A DNA stretch of 61,571 bases from Alicyclobacillus shizuokensis NBRC 103103 (GTDB taxonomy: Bacteria > Bacillota > Bacilli > Alicyclobacillales > Alicyclobacillaceae). The notes under the pieces are model-generated. The model saw only the letters and a list, made by a program, of their open reading frames with translations, did not search any database and was not told where the DNA came from. Both the position numbers and the translations under genes were made by a program. The stretch lies in the NCBI RefSeq assembly GCF_001552255.1, contig NZ_BCQV01000028.1, positions 1 to 61,571 on the forward strand. Reading direction: 5' to 3'. This document shows, one piece after another, positions 32,331 to 40,638 of the stretch (position 1 is its first letter; the number at the start of each line of letters is the position of its first letter).

Positions 32331-33224
32331 CTATCCGTCGAGATTGGTCGTTTTCGCCACTTGGGAGACCCCGACAAACGACGAGATCAGTGTGATGAAA
32401 AGACCAATTTGCATGATCCCGTGGATGTGCAGAGGCCGGTAGCCCACTGTGGCCACCGCGACAATGGCGAGAAATAATCCAATGGCTATCAATCGATAGA
32501 TAGATATCTCCGAAAGGATCGCATTTTGCGTCTGTATTTTTTCGGCTAATGCTTGTCTGGTATCTCGCCACAGGTCCGGAAGTGAAGCATTATAACGTTG
32601 ACCTTCATACGTGAGCACCGCCAAGGTTTCAAATTCAGGAATGTGCAATTCTTGCGCCCGAATCATCATCGCTTTTGCCACACTCATGTCTCCCGGCGCC
32701 CTTCCCAGCTCGTTGATATACTTAAACTCGCGACGGATCATGGGGGATGTCGTTTCTCGCTCGATCTCCTCACAGGCGTCCTCAATGGAACCTGTGTGCA
32801 GGACGTGGATACCTGGGTTTATGACATCCATCAAGAGACGCTTCCGCAAATTGACCACATAGCGATTGGACAATTCCGCCACAATCTGACGAGGCAAAAG
32901 CACGAGAAGGACGACCATTGTAAGTCCCAACCATAGGGGCACTCCAAAAGCCAGACGGCTGATCCCGATGAACACCAGTCCTGCGATGGGTACGTAGCGC
33001 GCGTAACGGTAGACGTCCACCTTCAGGCCAATGCGATTCAGATCGGTTTGAAGAGTGGTGAGGTACCGTTGCCAAAAGGAAGTCTTTTTCTGAACCTGAA
33101 GCAAGTCCCCGAAGAACTGTCGCGTACGAAGCAGGACTGCACGCTTCTCTGCAGCTCTTGCGCCCCACCAAAACACTCCAGACAAAAAGATTAGGGCTCC
33201 CACTGCCAGCGCCGTCGGCACCAT
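32331..33224 (-). CDS. tadB: TadB-like pilus platform protein
   Basis: A 297-residue T2SSF-type membrane protein. It has an N-terminal anchor, two hydrophobic segments around residues 85-125, a soluble region (VLHTGSIEDACEEIERETTS) and two C-terminal helices. It is the usual TadC partner. The ATG at 33224 follows GGGAGGTGTTC. Spacing to tadA is 16 bases. Confidence 0.85.
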   Translation of the reverse strand: MVPTALAVGALIFLSGVFWWGARAAEKRAVLLRTRQFFGDLLQVQKKTSFWQRYLTTLQTDLNRIGLKVDVYRYARYVPIAGLVFIGISRLAFGVPLWLGLTMVVLLVLLPRQIVAELSNRYVVNLRKRLLMDVINPGIHVLHTGSIEDACEEIERETTSPMIRREFKYINELGRAPGDMSVAKAMMIRAQELHIPEFETLAVLTYEGQRYNASLPDLWRDTRQALAEKIQTQNAILSEISIYRLIAIGLFLAIVAVATVGYRPLHIHGIMQIGLFITLISSFVGVSQVAKTTNLDG

Positions 33225-33240
33225 GAACACCTCCCTTCGG

Positions 33241-34707
33241 TTAAAAGTCTTCTTCTCCCGGTTCTAACAAGCTCTCCGGGATATCGATCCCGTATTTGTA
33301 CGCGCGGTCCAGCATTCGGTCAGACAGCCCGTGAAACACCACTTTCCGAGTTCGGTACTGGCGCTCAAATACCGGCCGCCAGTACACACGGTTGATATCC
33401 GCCTCCTCGACTTCGCCAATGGTTGTCACGAGCCGTCTCGCCTGCACCGACCCGTCGGGGTGCTTGGTCTTGACCAGCTCGACCGAAATCAACTGCTGAA
33501 AGGAGGCTACAAAAAGGTCCAGCGCTCGCTCGTATTTGGGGTTTTCCCCAGAGGACATGAGCATGTTCACGTACACCTGGATCATCTTCTCAGGACTCGT
33601 TGCATGAATCGTGGAAGAAAACAGCCCAGACGTCATCATGGCCACATCCGTCGCCCGCATCGCCGCCGGTCCGTCTCGCATCTCGCCGACAATGGCGTTT
33701 TGCGGGTTCATGCGTTTGAGGTCAAAGAGGTTTCTCTCGATGGTGATCTCTCCTTTGCCCTCCCCATTCGCCTCCTGGGTCCACATGCGCCCGTAAAAGC
33801 CGCCGAGCACCTTGGCATCCGGCGTATCCTCCAATACCCAAGTCAGTTCGTCCTGCGGAATGTAAGCCATCATCGCGTTTTGCAAGGTTGACTTGCCTGT
33901 TCCGGTGGTGCCACCCACCAAGAAGGAATCCCGAACCTGAGGGATCAGCGCGAGGTAATCCCGCATCCGGGGCGTAAACATACCGGTCTGTTGAAGCTCG
34001 TCGAGCGTCCAAGGATGTCCGAAACGCCGAATCACGAGAATGGGTTCGTTGCGAAACAGCACGTACTCGCCGTCGCACCAGGTGGAAAACCCACAGGCCT
34101 TGTCCCGGTAGAAAATCCGGGACCCGTCCGGGAAAATCGCGTTGACGCTGGGTGCTGACAGATCGAGCTGGAAGTCCGCCCCCAGTTTGCGTTCTACGTA
34201 ACGGCGCAGGTCTTCGGCGGTTTTGAAGTGTACGCGGTTCCCCCGGGCATCCACCAGCCACTTGTTTTGACCGTTCTCCTGGTACAGCACTCCGTAGGTA
34301 CCAAACACCCATATATCGGTAACGTCCGTGTTGTGTTCGTCCATCACGGGCTGCAAGATCCCGTGATGGTACATCTGAAGGATGACTGCTTCAATGGCGT
34401 CGTGGGCCTTCACCGGTAGGCGCTCCACGTCACCCTGCTGAATCGCCTTGGTCAACCGGGCCCGCATCTCATCCTCACTCGGATTGGTCCGCAGGTAATC
34501 CAGGTCTCGATAGGCGTACTCCAGCAGAATTTCCTGTTGACGCTCCAACAGTGAGGCCAGGTCCTGGTGGCCGTTTTTGCTAGACTGATAGTGCTCACGA
34601 ATGGTTCTCGCCTGTTCAATACGCTTGTCCAGTTCAACGGGATTGTTTCGGCGCAGTTCAGCTAAGAGGTCAGGCTCTTGATCTTTTCTCCAAGCGCTAC
34701 TGCTCAA
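33241..34707 (-). CDS. tadA: TadA/CpaF-type secretion ATPase
   Basis: A 488-residue hexameric ATPase. Walker A GGTTGTGKST near residue 268, aspartate box WVLEDTPDAK, Walker B NAIVGEMRDG and the histidine box STIHATSPEK are all visible. It powers pilus assembly and, in related archaeal and bacterial systems, retraction. TTG start four bases inside the cpaB stop (TTGA), with GGGAGGTG upstream, so cpaB and tadA are coupled. Confidence 0.95.
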   Translation of the reverse strand: MSSSAWRKDQEPDLLAELRRNNPVELDKRIEQARTIREHYQSSKNGHQDLASLLERQQEILLEYAYRDLDYLRTNPSEDEMRARLTKAIQQGDVERLPVKAHDAIEAVILQMYHHGILQPVMDEHNTDVTDIWVFGTYGVLYQENGQNKWLVDARGNRVHFKTAEDLRRYVERKLGADFQLDLSAPSVNAIFPDGSRIFYRDKACGFSTWCDGEYVLFRNEPILVIRRFGHPWTLDELQQTGMFTPRMRDYLALIPQVRDSFLVGGTTGTGKSTLQNAMMAYIPQDELTWVLEDTPDAKVLGGFYGRMWTQEANGEGKGEITIERNLFDLKRMNPQNAIVGEMRDGPAAMRATDVAMMTSGLFSSTIHATSPEKMIQVYVNMLMSSGENPKYERALDLFVASFQQLISVELVKTKHPDGSVQARRLVTTIGEVEEADINRVYWRPVFERQYRTRKVVFHGLSDRMLDRAYKYGIDIPESLLEPGEEDF

Positions 34708-35546
34708 TGTGTTGCACCTCCCGCACTGGCATTCGACGGATTGGACGTATTCGAGCTTGACAACGTTTGACTCGTCGCTTGGCTCGATGTCTGGCCTGTT
34801 GTGTTGGTTGTTCCATCGTTCTCTGGCGAGATTGAAGACGAAGAGCTACCAGCCCCTGTAGTGGATGATGTACTTGTCGTAGCTTCCGCGTTTGCCGTAC
34901 TGCTATTGGCTGAGTTGCCTTTCTGATGTTGAGAAACCATCAGCACCTGTACACTCCCTCCCGATATGGCTTGTTCCATGGCCATGTACTGGGATTGGGA
35001 GATGGTCATGATGAGCATCTCGTTTTGATTCTGGTTGTTGCTTGTACCAGAATTGTTCACCGTCTGGTTATAACCGGTGTTCGAGAGCACATGTACGTGG
35101 TCTGCATGTAGCACACTGCCATTGGGACCGGGTGCCGCCAAATCTACGTAAGTCCCGGGTGCGACGTAGGAATCTATCGAGCCAGGCTTGTAGGATAGGC
35201 CAAATGTGACCTGGCCGGGTTGAGATGTGGCATCCACCATTCCCTGCATCGAATTCGCCTGGCTAAACATCCCCATCCGCACTTGTGACCCCGCCAAAAT
35301 CCCCAGTGTAGTCATGCGTCCGTTCACCTGGCTGGCTGTGTGGACCGCGTCTGAGGACACAGCAGCTGCTGGAATGTACTGGACGGAAAAGTCCTTCGAA
35401 GTCACGAAACTGTAGGGCGGTATGTTGTGCGTGGCCACGAGCACGGGTTCGGTGCGCTGTGCACGATAAACCGCGTAACCGCCCGTGACCGCCGCAGCCG
35501 CCAATAAGACCACGGCGGTAATGCGCATGACTTTCGGTTGGTTCAA
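34704..35546 (-). CDS. cpaB: CpaB/RcpC-like protein with SAF domain
   Basis: A 280-residue protein with one N-terminal transmembrane helix, then the SAF-type beta-clip motif (VLVATHNIPPYSFVTSKDFS, and LAGSQVRMGMF). The C-terminal 75 residues are almost only S, T, N, G and Q, a flexible extracellular tail probably lying in the cell wall. CpaB/RcpC proteins belong to Tad systems; in Gram-positives there is no secretin, so it may guide the pilus through peptidoglycan. TTG start after AAAGGAG. Confidence 0.85.
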   Translation of the reverse strand: MNQPKVMRITAVVLLAAAAVTGGYAVYRAQRTEPVLVATHNIPPYSFVTSKDFSVQYIPAAAVSSDAVHTASQVNGRMTTLGILAGSQVRMGMFSQANSMQGMVDATSQPGQVTFGLSYKPGSIDSYVAPGTYVDLAAPGPNGSVLHADHVHVLSNTGYNQTVNNSGTSNNQNQNEMLIMTISQSQYMAMEQAISGGSVQVLMVSQHQKGNSANSSTANAEATTSTSSTTGAGSSSSSISPENDGTTNTTGQTSSQATSQTLSSSNTSNPSNASAGGATH

Positions 35547-35584
35547 GCTGTGTCATCTCCTTTCTGACCGCTCCTGAATACCAC

Positions 35585-37198
35585 TCAGGAGTGTGCAACC
35601 TTGGCAGTCTTTTTCCCGCCCCCAAACAGGCGTGCGAAAAACCCGCCACGGCTTTTGTCTTGACTTTGTGCCGTCGCTACAGCTGGGAGATTTTGAGACA
35701 CCTCTCGCAGCTCCGCCAATTGAGTATCGAACCACGGAATGACCGCTTTGGAATACTCGGCGTTTTTCTTCTCCAGCACAATCGCCTTGTGATTCTCCCG
35801 GTACTCGTAAAAACGCTGGTCCTCCGGAATGATGAGGGATAGCGGCATATTCAACTGGCGGCTGATTTCTTCCATTTCCACGTCCCAGTTCTTGCCCAGA
35901 TACGCTCGGCTGATAATGACCCGGATGCGCTCCCGAGGCACCCCGATCCGCATCGCGGGATTCGTAATAAGGTCCAGGGTGGCCTTGTAATGCGGGTATT
36001 GCGCTGCATCATGCAATCCGATGAGAATCAGGCGATCCGCCTCCTGCATCATGGTGACGATGGGATCCGCCCACATGGATGGGCTGTCCACCAAGATAAG
36101 GTCAAAGTACGGTGCAGTCTGGGTGAGAATCCAGGACAGGACTTCCGTCGAAATGACAGACACCTTGGCCGCCGCCGCGATCAGTGAAAACCCGAACGCC
36201 GGGTGATGCTCGACACTATCCAGGACGGCCCGCTCCGTCAGGTGAGCATCGGGATTTTGTTCCATCAGGTGCTGCCAATGCGCGACGTTCAATTCCCCCT
36301 CGGCATCAGCGAGAGTGCCAAACACCCCATTCGGATCCAGATCCACCACCAGCACAGACAGGCCCCGCTTGGCGGCATACGCGGCAAAGTTGAATACGAA
36401 TCCGGTCTTGCCCGCACCACCCCCGGTGTTACGAAGGGGTCCGATGGCGAAGATTCTCGCTCTCCGGCTCCGCCCCCCACGAATCTCTTGCCGGACTGTG
36501 TGGCGCGTCGTTGGGATCGGCTCCTGGGTGCCCCGTGACGTTGGGGGTTCCAGGGGCTCCGATGGTTCCGATGGAACCGGTGAGCCTGCCGGAATGGAGG
36601 AATATGCCGATACCTGTGATGCGGGAGAAGTTGATGACTCGTTCCCCGCGGCCTTTACCTCACTCCCAACTGACTTTCGAGAGAGTGTCAGGACCGGTTT
36701 TGATTTTGGAGTTCCCGAACTTTGTACCGAGGGCTTCCCCGGTGATTGCAGAGACAAAGCGGGACGGGTGGATGCTTTTCTGTCGCTGGAAACCCTGGTT
36801 TGTGGCCCCCGTTCCGTAGACAGATTCGATTCCGCCTGTGAAGAGGAGGGCATTTGTTTCGCAAGCGATGTCTCGCTCGGTTCATTGTGCGGCTCCAGCT
36901 TTTCCGCCTGTTCTCTCAGAAAGTCGAGCAACTGCGCGTCGGATACCATGTCCCGAACCCGAGGGAAACGCCGCCGCAACTGCAGGGTGACGCGCTTGGC
37001 CACGACACAGATAGGAATCCCCCATTCTTCCTGCAGCTCCCGCACAACATCTGGGCCCTGTCCTTCATCTACTATCACCAAATCCGGGTGAATACCCGCG
37101 AGTTCCAATAGGGAGCGATAGTGCTCAGGACGATAAGAGGCAAGCATCTCAAGTCGCTCCTGAGCCGACAGGGAATTATCCAGCAACACGATCTGCAA
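35585..37198 (-). CDS. tadZ: TadZ/CpaE-like ParA-fold ATPase
   Basis: About 537 residues. An N-terminal receiver-like domain (QIVLLDNSLSAQERLEMLAS) is followed by a low-complexity linker rich in S and P (residues 125-250) and a MinD/ParA-type ATPase: NTGGGAGKTGFVFNFAAY with a deviant Walker A, VVDLDPNG and DLILVDSPSMW. TadZ localises the pilus machine to the pole. The TTG at 37198 follows GGAGGTGGAGACT, inside the end of the upstream gene, so the two are coupled. Confidence 0.8.
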   Translation of the reverse strand: MQIVLLDNSLSAQERLEMLASYRPEHYRSLLELAGIHPDLVIVDEGQGPDVVRELQEEWGIPICVVAKRVTLQLRRRFPRVRDMVSDAQLLDFLREQAEKLEPHNEPSETSLAKQMPSSSQAESNLSTERGPQTRVSSDRKASTRPALSLQSPGKPSVQSSGTPKSKPVLTLSRKSVGSEVKAAGNESSTSPASQVSAYSSIPAGSPVPSEPSEPLEPPTSRGTQEPIPTTRHTVRQEIRGGRSRRARIFAIGPLRNTGGGAGKTGFVFNFAAYAAKRGLSVLVVDLDPNGVFGTLADAEGELNVAHWQHLMEQNPDAHLTERAVLDSVEHHPAFGFSLIAAAAKVSVISTEVLSWILTQTAPYFDLILVDSPSMWADPIVTMMQEADRLILIGLHDAAQYPHYKATLDLITNPAMRIGVPRERIRVIISRAYLGKNWDVEMEEISRQLNMPLSLIIPEDQRFYEYRENHKAIVLEKKNAEYSKAVIPWFDTQLAELREVSQNLPAVATAQSQDKSRGGFFARLFGGGKKTAKVAHS

Positions 37199-38294
37199 AG
37201 TCTCCACCTCCAAGCAAAGCATCTTTTAAGCGCTCCATGGCAGAACGAACCGGTTCGGAGAAAGTCAAGACCGGAAGACCCTGGGCCACAGCTGCGCACT
37301 GCTCTTCCTCGTAGGGCACAAACACCAACTTCGCTTCTGGCCAGAAGACTCGAAACTCGTCTTCATCAAAGGGGAGACGCTTGGGCGTTTGATTAATCAC
37401 GACCACGTCCGCCGGCACGCCCTCCAAGTACCGGCAACGGTGAATATCCGCCGTGGTCACCAGCACCCGCAGAGTCTCTGTGGCAAACTCGTGATCGAGA
37501 GTGGACAGATAATCCTGCAAACCCATATCCATGACCACCGGGTCAACAAACCGGGCCGCTGCCGCCGCCACCTCACGCAGATCCACCGTCTCATCCCCAA
37601 ACGGATTGCGGGTGTACACGGCCAAATCTTCCCGAAGTAAAGCGGGCTTCAAAGGAGAAATCAGCGAAGCCGCTTCTTCCTCGTTCTCGGCACAAAGCCA
37701 GGTTGTGAGCGCCGGCCGGAGTCCGGCTTCCACATAGTTCACCGCTGCCGATTGAGCCAAGGTACTGGCAAGGTTCAGTCCTACGAACGTCGTCCCGCAC
37801 CCAGGTGCGCCCGATATCACGATGCAACGAGGACATCCAGGGCCTTGACCTGAAGATGGGTGAACCGGAGCCCCCATGATCGTTTCGGCTACGGATTCGG
37901 AGGACGTTTGAACAGCCTTCACGTTCGCCTGCCAGGTCGATAGGCATTCCGTGAGCCACTCCTCCAGTTCTTTGGGGTCTAATTCCTCACGGAAAAAGGT
38001 CTGCACGCCTAGACCTTCTAAAGTTTCTAAGAAGCTCAGATCTCCACGAGGCGTTCCCAGGTACAACAAGTGCAGGCCGGTACTCACGAGACCTTGAATT
38101 TGCTCAATAATGTCGTTATCCGTCTGTTGTTCTGAAAAACGGTTATCGGATAGAATCGCCGCGTGTTCAGACAATCCCGTCAGCGGAAGGGTCGCGAGAT
38201 CATCTGCAGTACCTAGCTCCAACTGAAAACTTTCGGCCAAAGGCGCGAGAAACTCCTCAAATCCATCAATGCCACTCAAGTCGAATAAGGTCAT
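37176..38294 (-). CDS. Second TadZ-like, degenerate ParA-fold protein
   Basis: A 372-residue protein: an N-terminal receiver-like half (about 1-130), then a MinD-like half beginning CIVISGAPGCGTTFVGLNLA. The P-loop lacks the deviant lysine and the GK of a normal one (GCGTT), so ATP hydrolysis is doubtful. It ends with the acidic and helical segment MERLKDALLGGG. It may pair with TadZ as a non-catalytic partner. It overlaps both neighbours. Confidence 0.65.
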   Translation of the reverse strand: MTLFDLSGIDGFEEFLAPLAESFQLELGTADDLATLPLTGLSEHAAILSDNRFSEQQTDNDIIEQIQGLVSTGLHLLYLGTPRGDLSFLETLEGLGVQTFFREELDPKELEEWLTECLSTWQANVKAVQTSSESVAETIMGAPVHPSSGQGPGCPRCIVISGAPGCGTTFVGLNLASTLAQSAAVNYVEAGLRPALTTWLCAENEEEAASLISPLKPALLREDLAVYTRNPFGDETVDLREVAAAAARFVDPVVMDMGLQDYLSTLDHEFATETLRVLVTTADIHRCRYLEGVPADVVVINQTPKRLPFDEDEFRVFWPEAKLVFVPYEEEQCAAVAQGLPVLTFSEPVRSAMERLKDALLGGGDFADRVAG

Positions 38295-38989
38295 CAGTCC
38301 GCCTCCTCTCGTAAACTGGCCTGCAGCAGACGCCTGGCACCTTCACTGCGTCCGCGAAATAAAAAGTATCCTTCGTCTTCCTCCAAATCCTCGACGTCTA
38401 CGTCGCTCAAGTGATTCAATCGAACCCATTCGTTCCATGCGTCGTCGTTCGGTACACCCGCCAACACAATTTGGGTGTCATAGAAGCTTGACATTCTATC
38501 CCATTGAAGCGGCTGAAAACGGTCGGCGATGAGCCACACGCCGTTCTCACGCATGCGCTCCAGAGCGCTCTGCAAAGCGTGTTTTTCTGCGTCGGTCAGA
38601 ACCCGCACGTCTCCTAGATGCACCAGAACTACATGCGGAAACCTGGATGTCTTTTTGAACACATAAATCAGGTCCAAGGTTTCCAGAAGATGACTCAGCG
38701 ACGGAACTCGTACTGTGATTGGTACACGCAAGTTAGCCATGGCATTCAATTCAACCATCGACCATTTCCCGCCCAAAAGATGGGGTGGGCCAAGATCCGA
38801 GCCTTCACTCAGGTCGAGCAGAACGAATTTCCATCCCAGCCGAGCAAACATCTCAATCTGCTTCCGAACCCACACGATTTTGTATGGATTGGATTGCGGT
38901 GCTACAAGAAGCAGATTTTCGCCTTTGGCGTGGCGATAATGCAGCTCTATCGCCTGCATCACAGGTGAATAACACTCGTGAGATATCAT
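38294..38989 (-). CDS. Unknown P-loop-less ATPase-like protein
   Basis: A 231-residue protein of alternating strands and helices (WKFVLLDLSEGSD, FPHVVLVHLGDV, GVWLIADRF) like a RecA or TadZ fold, but no Walker A is visible. The ATG at 38989 is preceded by AAGGAGAGG, which can pair with CCTCC just upstream. It starts a group with the two TadZ-like genes, sharing one base with the next start. Confidence 0.55.
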   Translation of the reverse strand: MISHECYSPVMQAIELHYRHAKGENLLLVAPQSNPYKIVWVRKQIEMFARLGWKFVLLDLSEGSDLGPPHLLGGKWSMVELNAMANLRVPITVRVPSLSHLLETLDLIYVFKKTSRFPHVVLVHLGDVRVLTDAEKHALQSALERMRENGVWLIADRFQPLQWDRMSSFYDTQIVLAGVPNDDAWNEWVRLNHLSDVDVEDLEEDEGYFLFRGRSEGARRLLQASLREEAD

Positions 38990-39096
38990 GTTGGTTCCTC
39001 TCCTTCGGAGGACTGCAATATCATGCGTGTATTCCCCCTCTTTGAACTCGTCATTCGTTTTGCGATGCATCTCCAGCATGTCAAACATCGGGCGTG

Positions 39097-39118
39097 AAAA
39101 AATGCAAAAACGATGCAA
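39097..39118 (-). promoter_or_regulatory. TTGCAT-N5-TTGCAT box 4
   Basis: TTGCATCGTTTTTGCATTTT on the minus strand, 108 bases before the start at 38989, in the 140-base gap after the peptidoglycan-active gene. Confidence 0.7.
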
Positions 39119-39258
39119 TGTGAAAGGAGCTCGTTTACGAGCAAACAGAAGAAAGGCGGCATAAAGACGAAGGGAAGTAGGAATATTGGAACGTACAGTT
39201 CAAGAAGAAAATAGAGGATGAGCGGGCGATGTTGACTTGTGGAAAAACCCGCTCAAGA

Positions 39259-40506
39259 TCATTGCACATACGCCATAATGTCGTTGAAGAACCGCTTGAC
39301 CCCGAATGCCCAATGGGGATCTGTAGCATAGATCCCCCACGGATTTCGAGGATCGTTGATCCAGAGAATGGCGTCTTCTCCCTTCGGGGGTGGCACGGAT
39401 AGCTTGTGACGAACGGTGTCCGCAGCGATGTTGGCGGCGTCCGTCAGTGTGGTGTTGTACACCTGCCAGCTGTAGAACACGTTGAACGGATTATTCCGGA
39501 TCAAGTCGGCGTCCGGGCCAGGCGGAACAAATGCTTGCTCTTGTCCGGTAATCGCGATGAGCAATGCCGGATTGACATCGTATCGCCGAGCAGCCGCACA
39601 GATGGTGGCAATGTCGCTACGGGTGAATGTGGATCCCTGCTGCCGTACATAGGCATAGAGTTTATCAATGGGCAGATTCTGATAACGAAGATTCTTGGGA
39701 ACCACGTGTTCTCCGACATCCAACTGTATAGCAAGGATCCGTTCTTGCTCTTCGGTTTGCGCTTCAAGCTGCTGAATCTGGCTGTTTGTCAGATTGAGCC
39801 CATCCTGTAGCTGTTTTTGCTTGGACACCAGCGACGCGATTCCACGACTCGCTAGCACCAAGGACTTCTGCTGCCGCTGCTCGAGCTGGAGTTGAGCTTG
39901 TTTCATTTGGAGCAAGCGATACCCTTTTTGAATCAATGCATTGACATTCTGCTGTTGTTGGGCTTCATCCGCTCGCAGTTGCCGTTGCAGTGCCTGTATT
40001 TCCACGACTGACTGATGTTCCTGCTCCGTCACCGCGGAAATGGTTTGAACGCGGCTGAGCAAATCGGACCAACTACTCGCATTAAAGAGAACCTCGATGA
40101 GAGGGACATTGCCGTATTCGTAGGTCGCCCGCAGCATGGAAGCGACGTTTTCGCGGGCGTGCGTCAACTCGTCCTGGGTACGTGCCATCTGTTCATACAA
40201 CTGTGCCACTTTTTCCTGCAATGTTTTGATGTCCGATTGATTCTGGTCGATTTGTTGAGAGAGCTGAGAGACCTCCTGGCGCGTTTTGTGAACTTGCTGC
40301 TTCAGACGCTCCACTTGCTTGCGTTCTTGAGCGAGTTTCTTCGCGTTTTCATGGGCGACCTTTTGCAGGTGGACCATCTCTTGTTGCTTTTTACTCAGCG
40401 TACTGGCGTACACTTCTGTACCGAGGCTGCCGGTCAGTAGGCACGCGGCAGTTGTAGCTGCAGCAAGTTTTAGCAACATACTCGACCCGGCAGTTTCTCT
40501 GGTCAC
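39259..40506 (-). CDS. Secreted coiled-coil protein with lysozyme-like C-terminus
   Basis: A 415-residue exported protein. The signal peptide (about residues 1-34, LLKLAAATTAACLLTGSLGT) is followed by a long coiled coil of the PcsB/CwlO type (residues 40-260) and a C-terminal domain of about 140 residues with VNPALLIAITGQEQAF and NNPFNVFYSW, which resembles glucosaminidase/lysozyme-like muramidases with the catalytic glutamate in GQEQ. It probably opens the cell wall for the pilus or transfer channel. I chose GTG at 40506, preceded by AAAGGGGG. Confidence 0.8.
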   Translation of the reverse strand: MTRETAGSSMLLKLAAATTAACLLTGSLGTEVYASTLSKKQQEMVHLQKVAHENAKKLAQERKQVERLKQQVHKTRQEVSQLSQQIDQNQSDIKTLQEKVAQLYEQMARTQDELTHARENVASMLRATYEYGNVPLIEVLFNASSWSDLLSRVQTISAVTEQEHQSVVEIQALQRQLRADEAQQQQNVNALIQKGYRLLQMKQAQLQLEQRQQKSLVLASRGIASLVSKQKQLQDGLNLTNSQIQQLEAQTEEQERILAIQLDVGEHVVPKNLRYQNLPIDKLYAYVRQQGSTFTRSDIATICAAARRYDVNPALLIAITGQEQAFVPPGPDADLIRNNPFNVFYSWQVYNTTLTDAANIAADTVRHKLSVPPPKGEDAILWINDPRNPWGIYATDPHWAFGVKRFFNDIMAYVQ

Positions 40507-40520
40507 TTCAACTTCCCCCT

Positions 40521-40586
40521 TTAGCTTGTCATTTTTGCAATAGGAATTCCATTGCGCTTGTAGGTTTCTGATTGTGCTTGTGGCAT
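40521..40586 (-). CDS. Possible 21-residue leader ORF
   Basis: A short ORF (MPQAQSETYKRNGIPIAKMT then S) between the coupling ATPase and the peptidoglycan gene, ending two bases before the ribosome-binding site of the latter. AAGGACAGG precedes it. It may couple translation; there is no other support. Confidence 0.25.
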   Translation of the reverse strand: MPQAQSETYKRNGIPIAKMTS

Positions 40587-40638
40587 GGTACAACCTGTCC
40601 TTACGAGCGTGAATTTGCCCGCTTGGGGACTCGATCAG

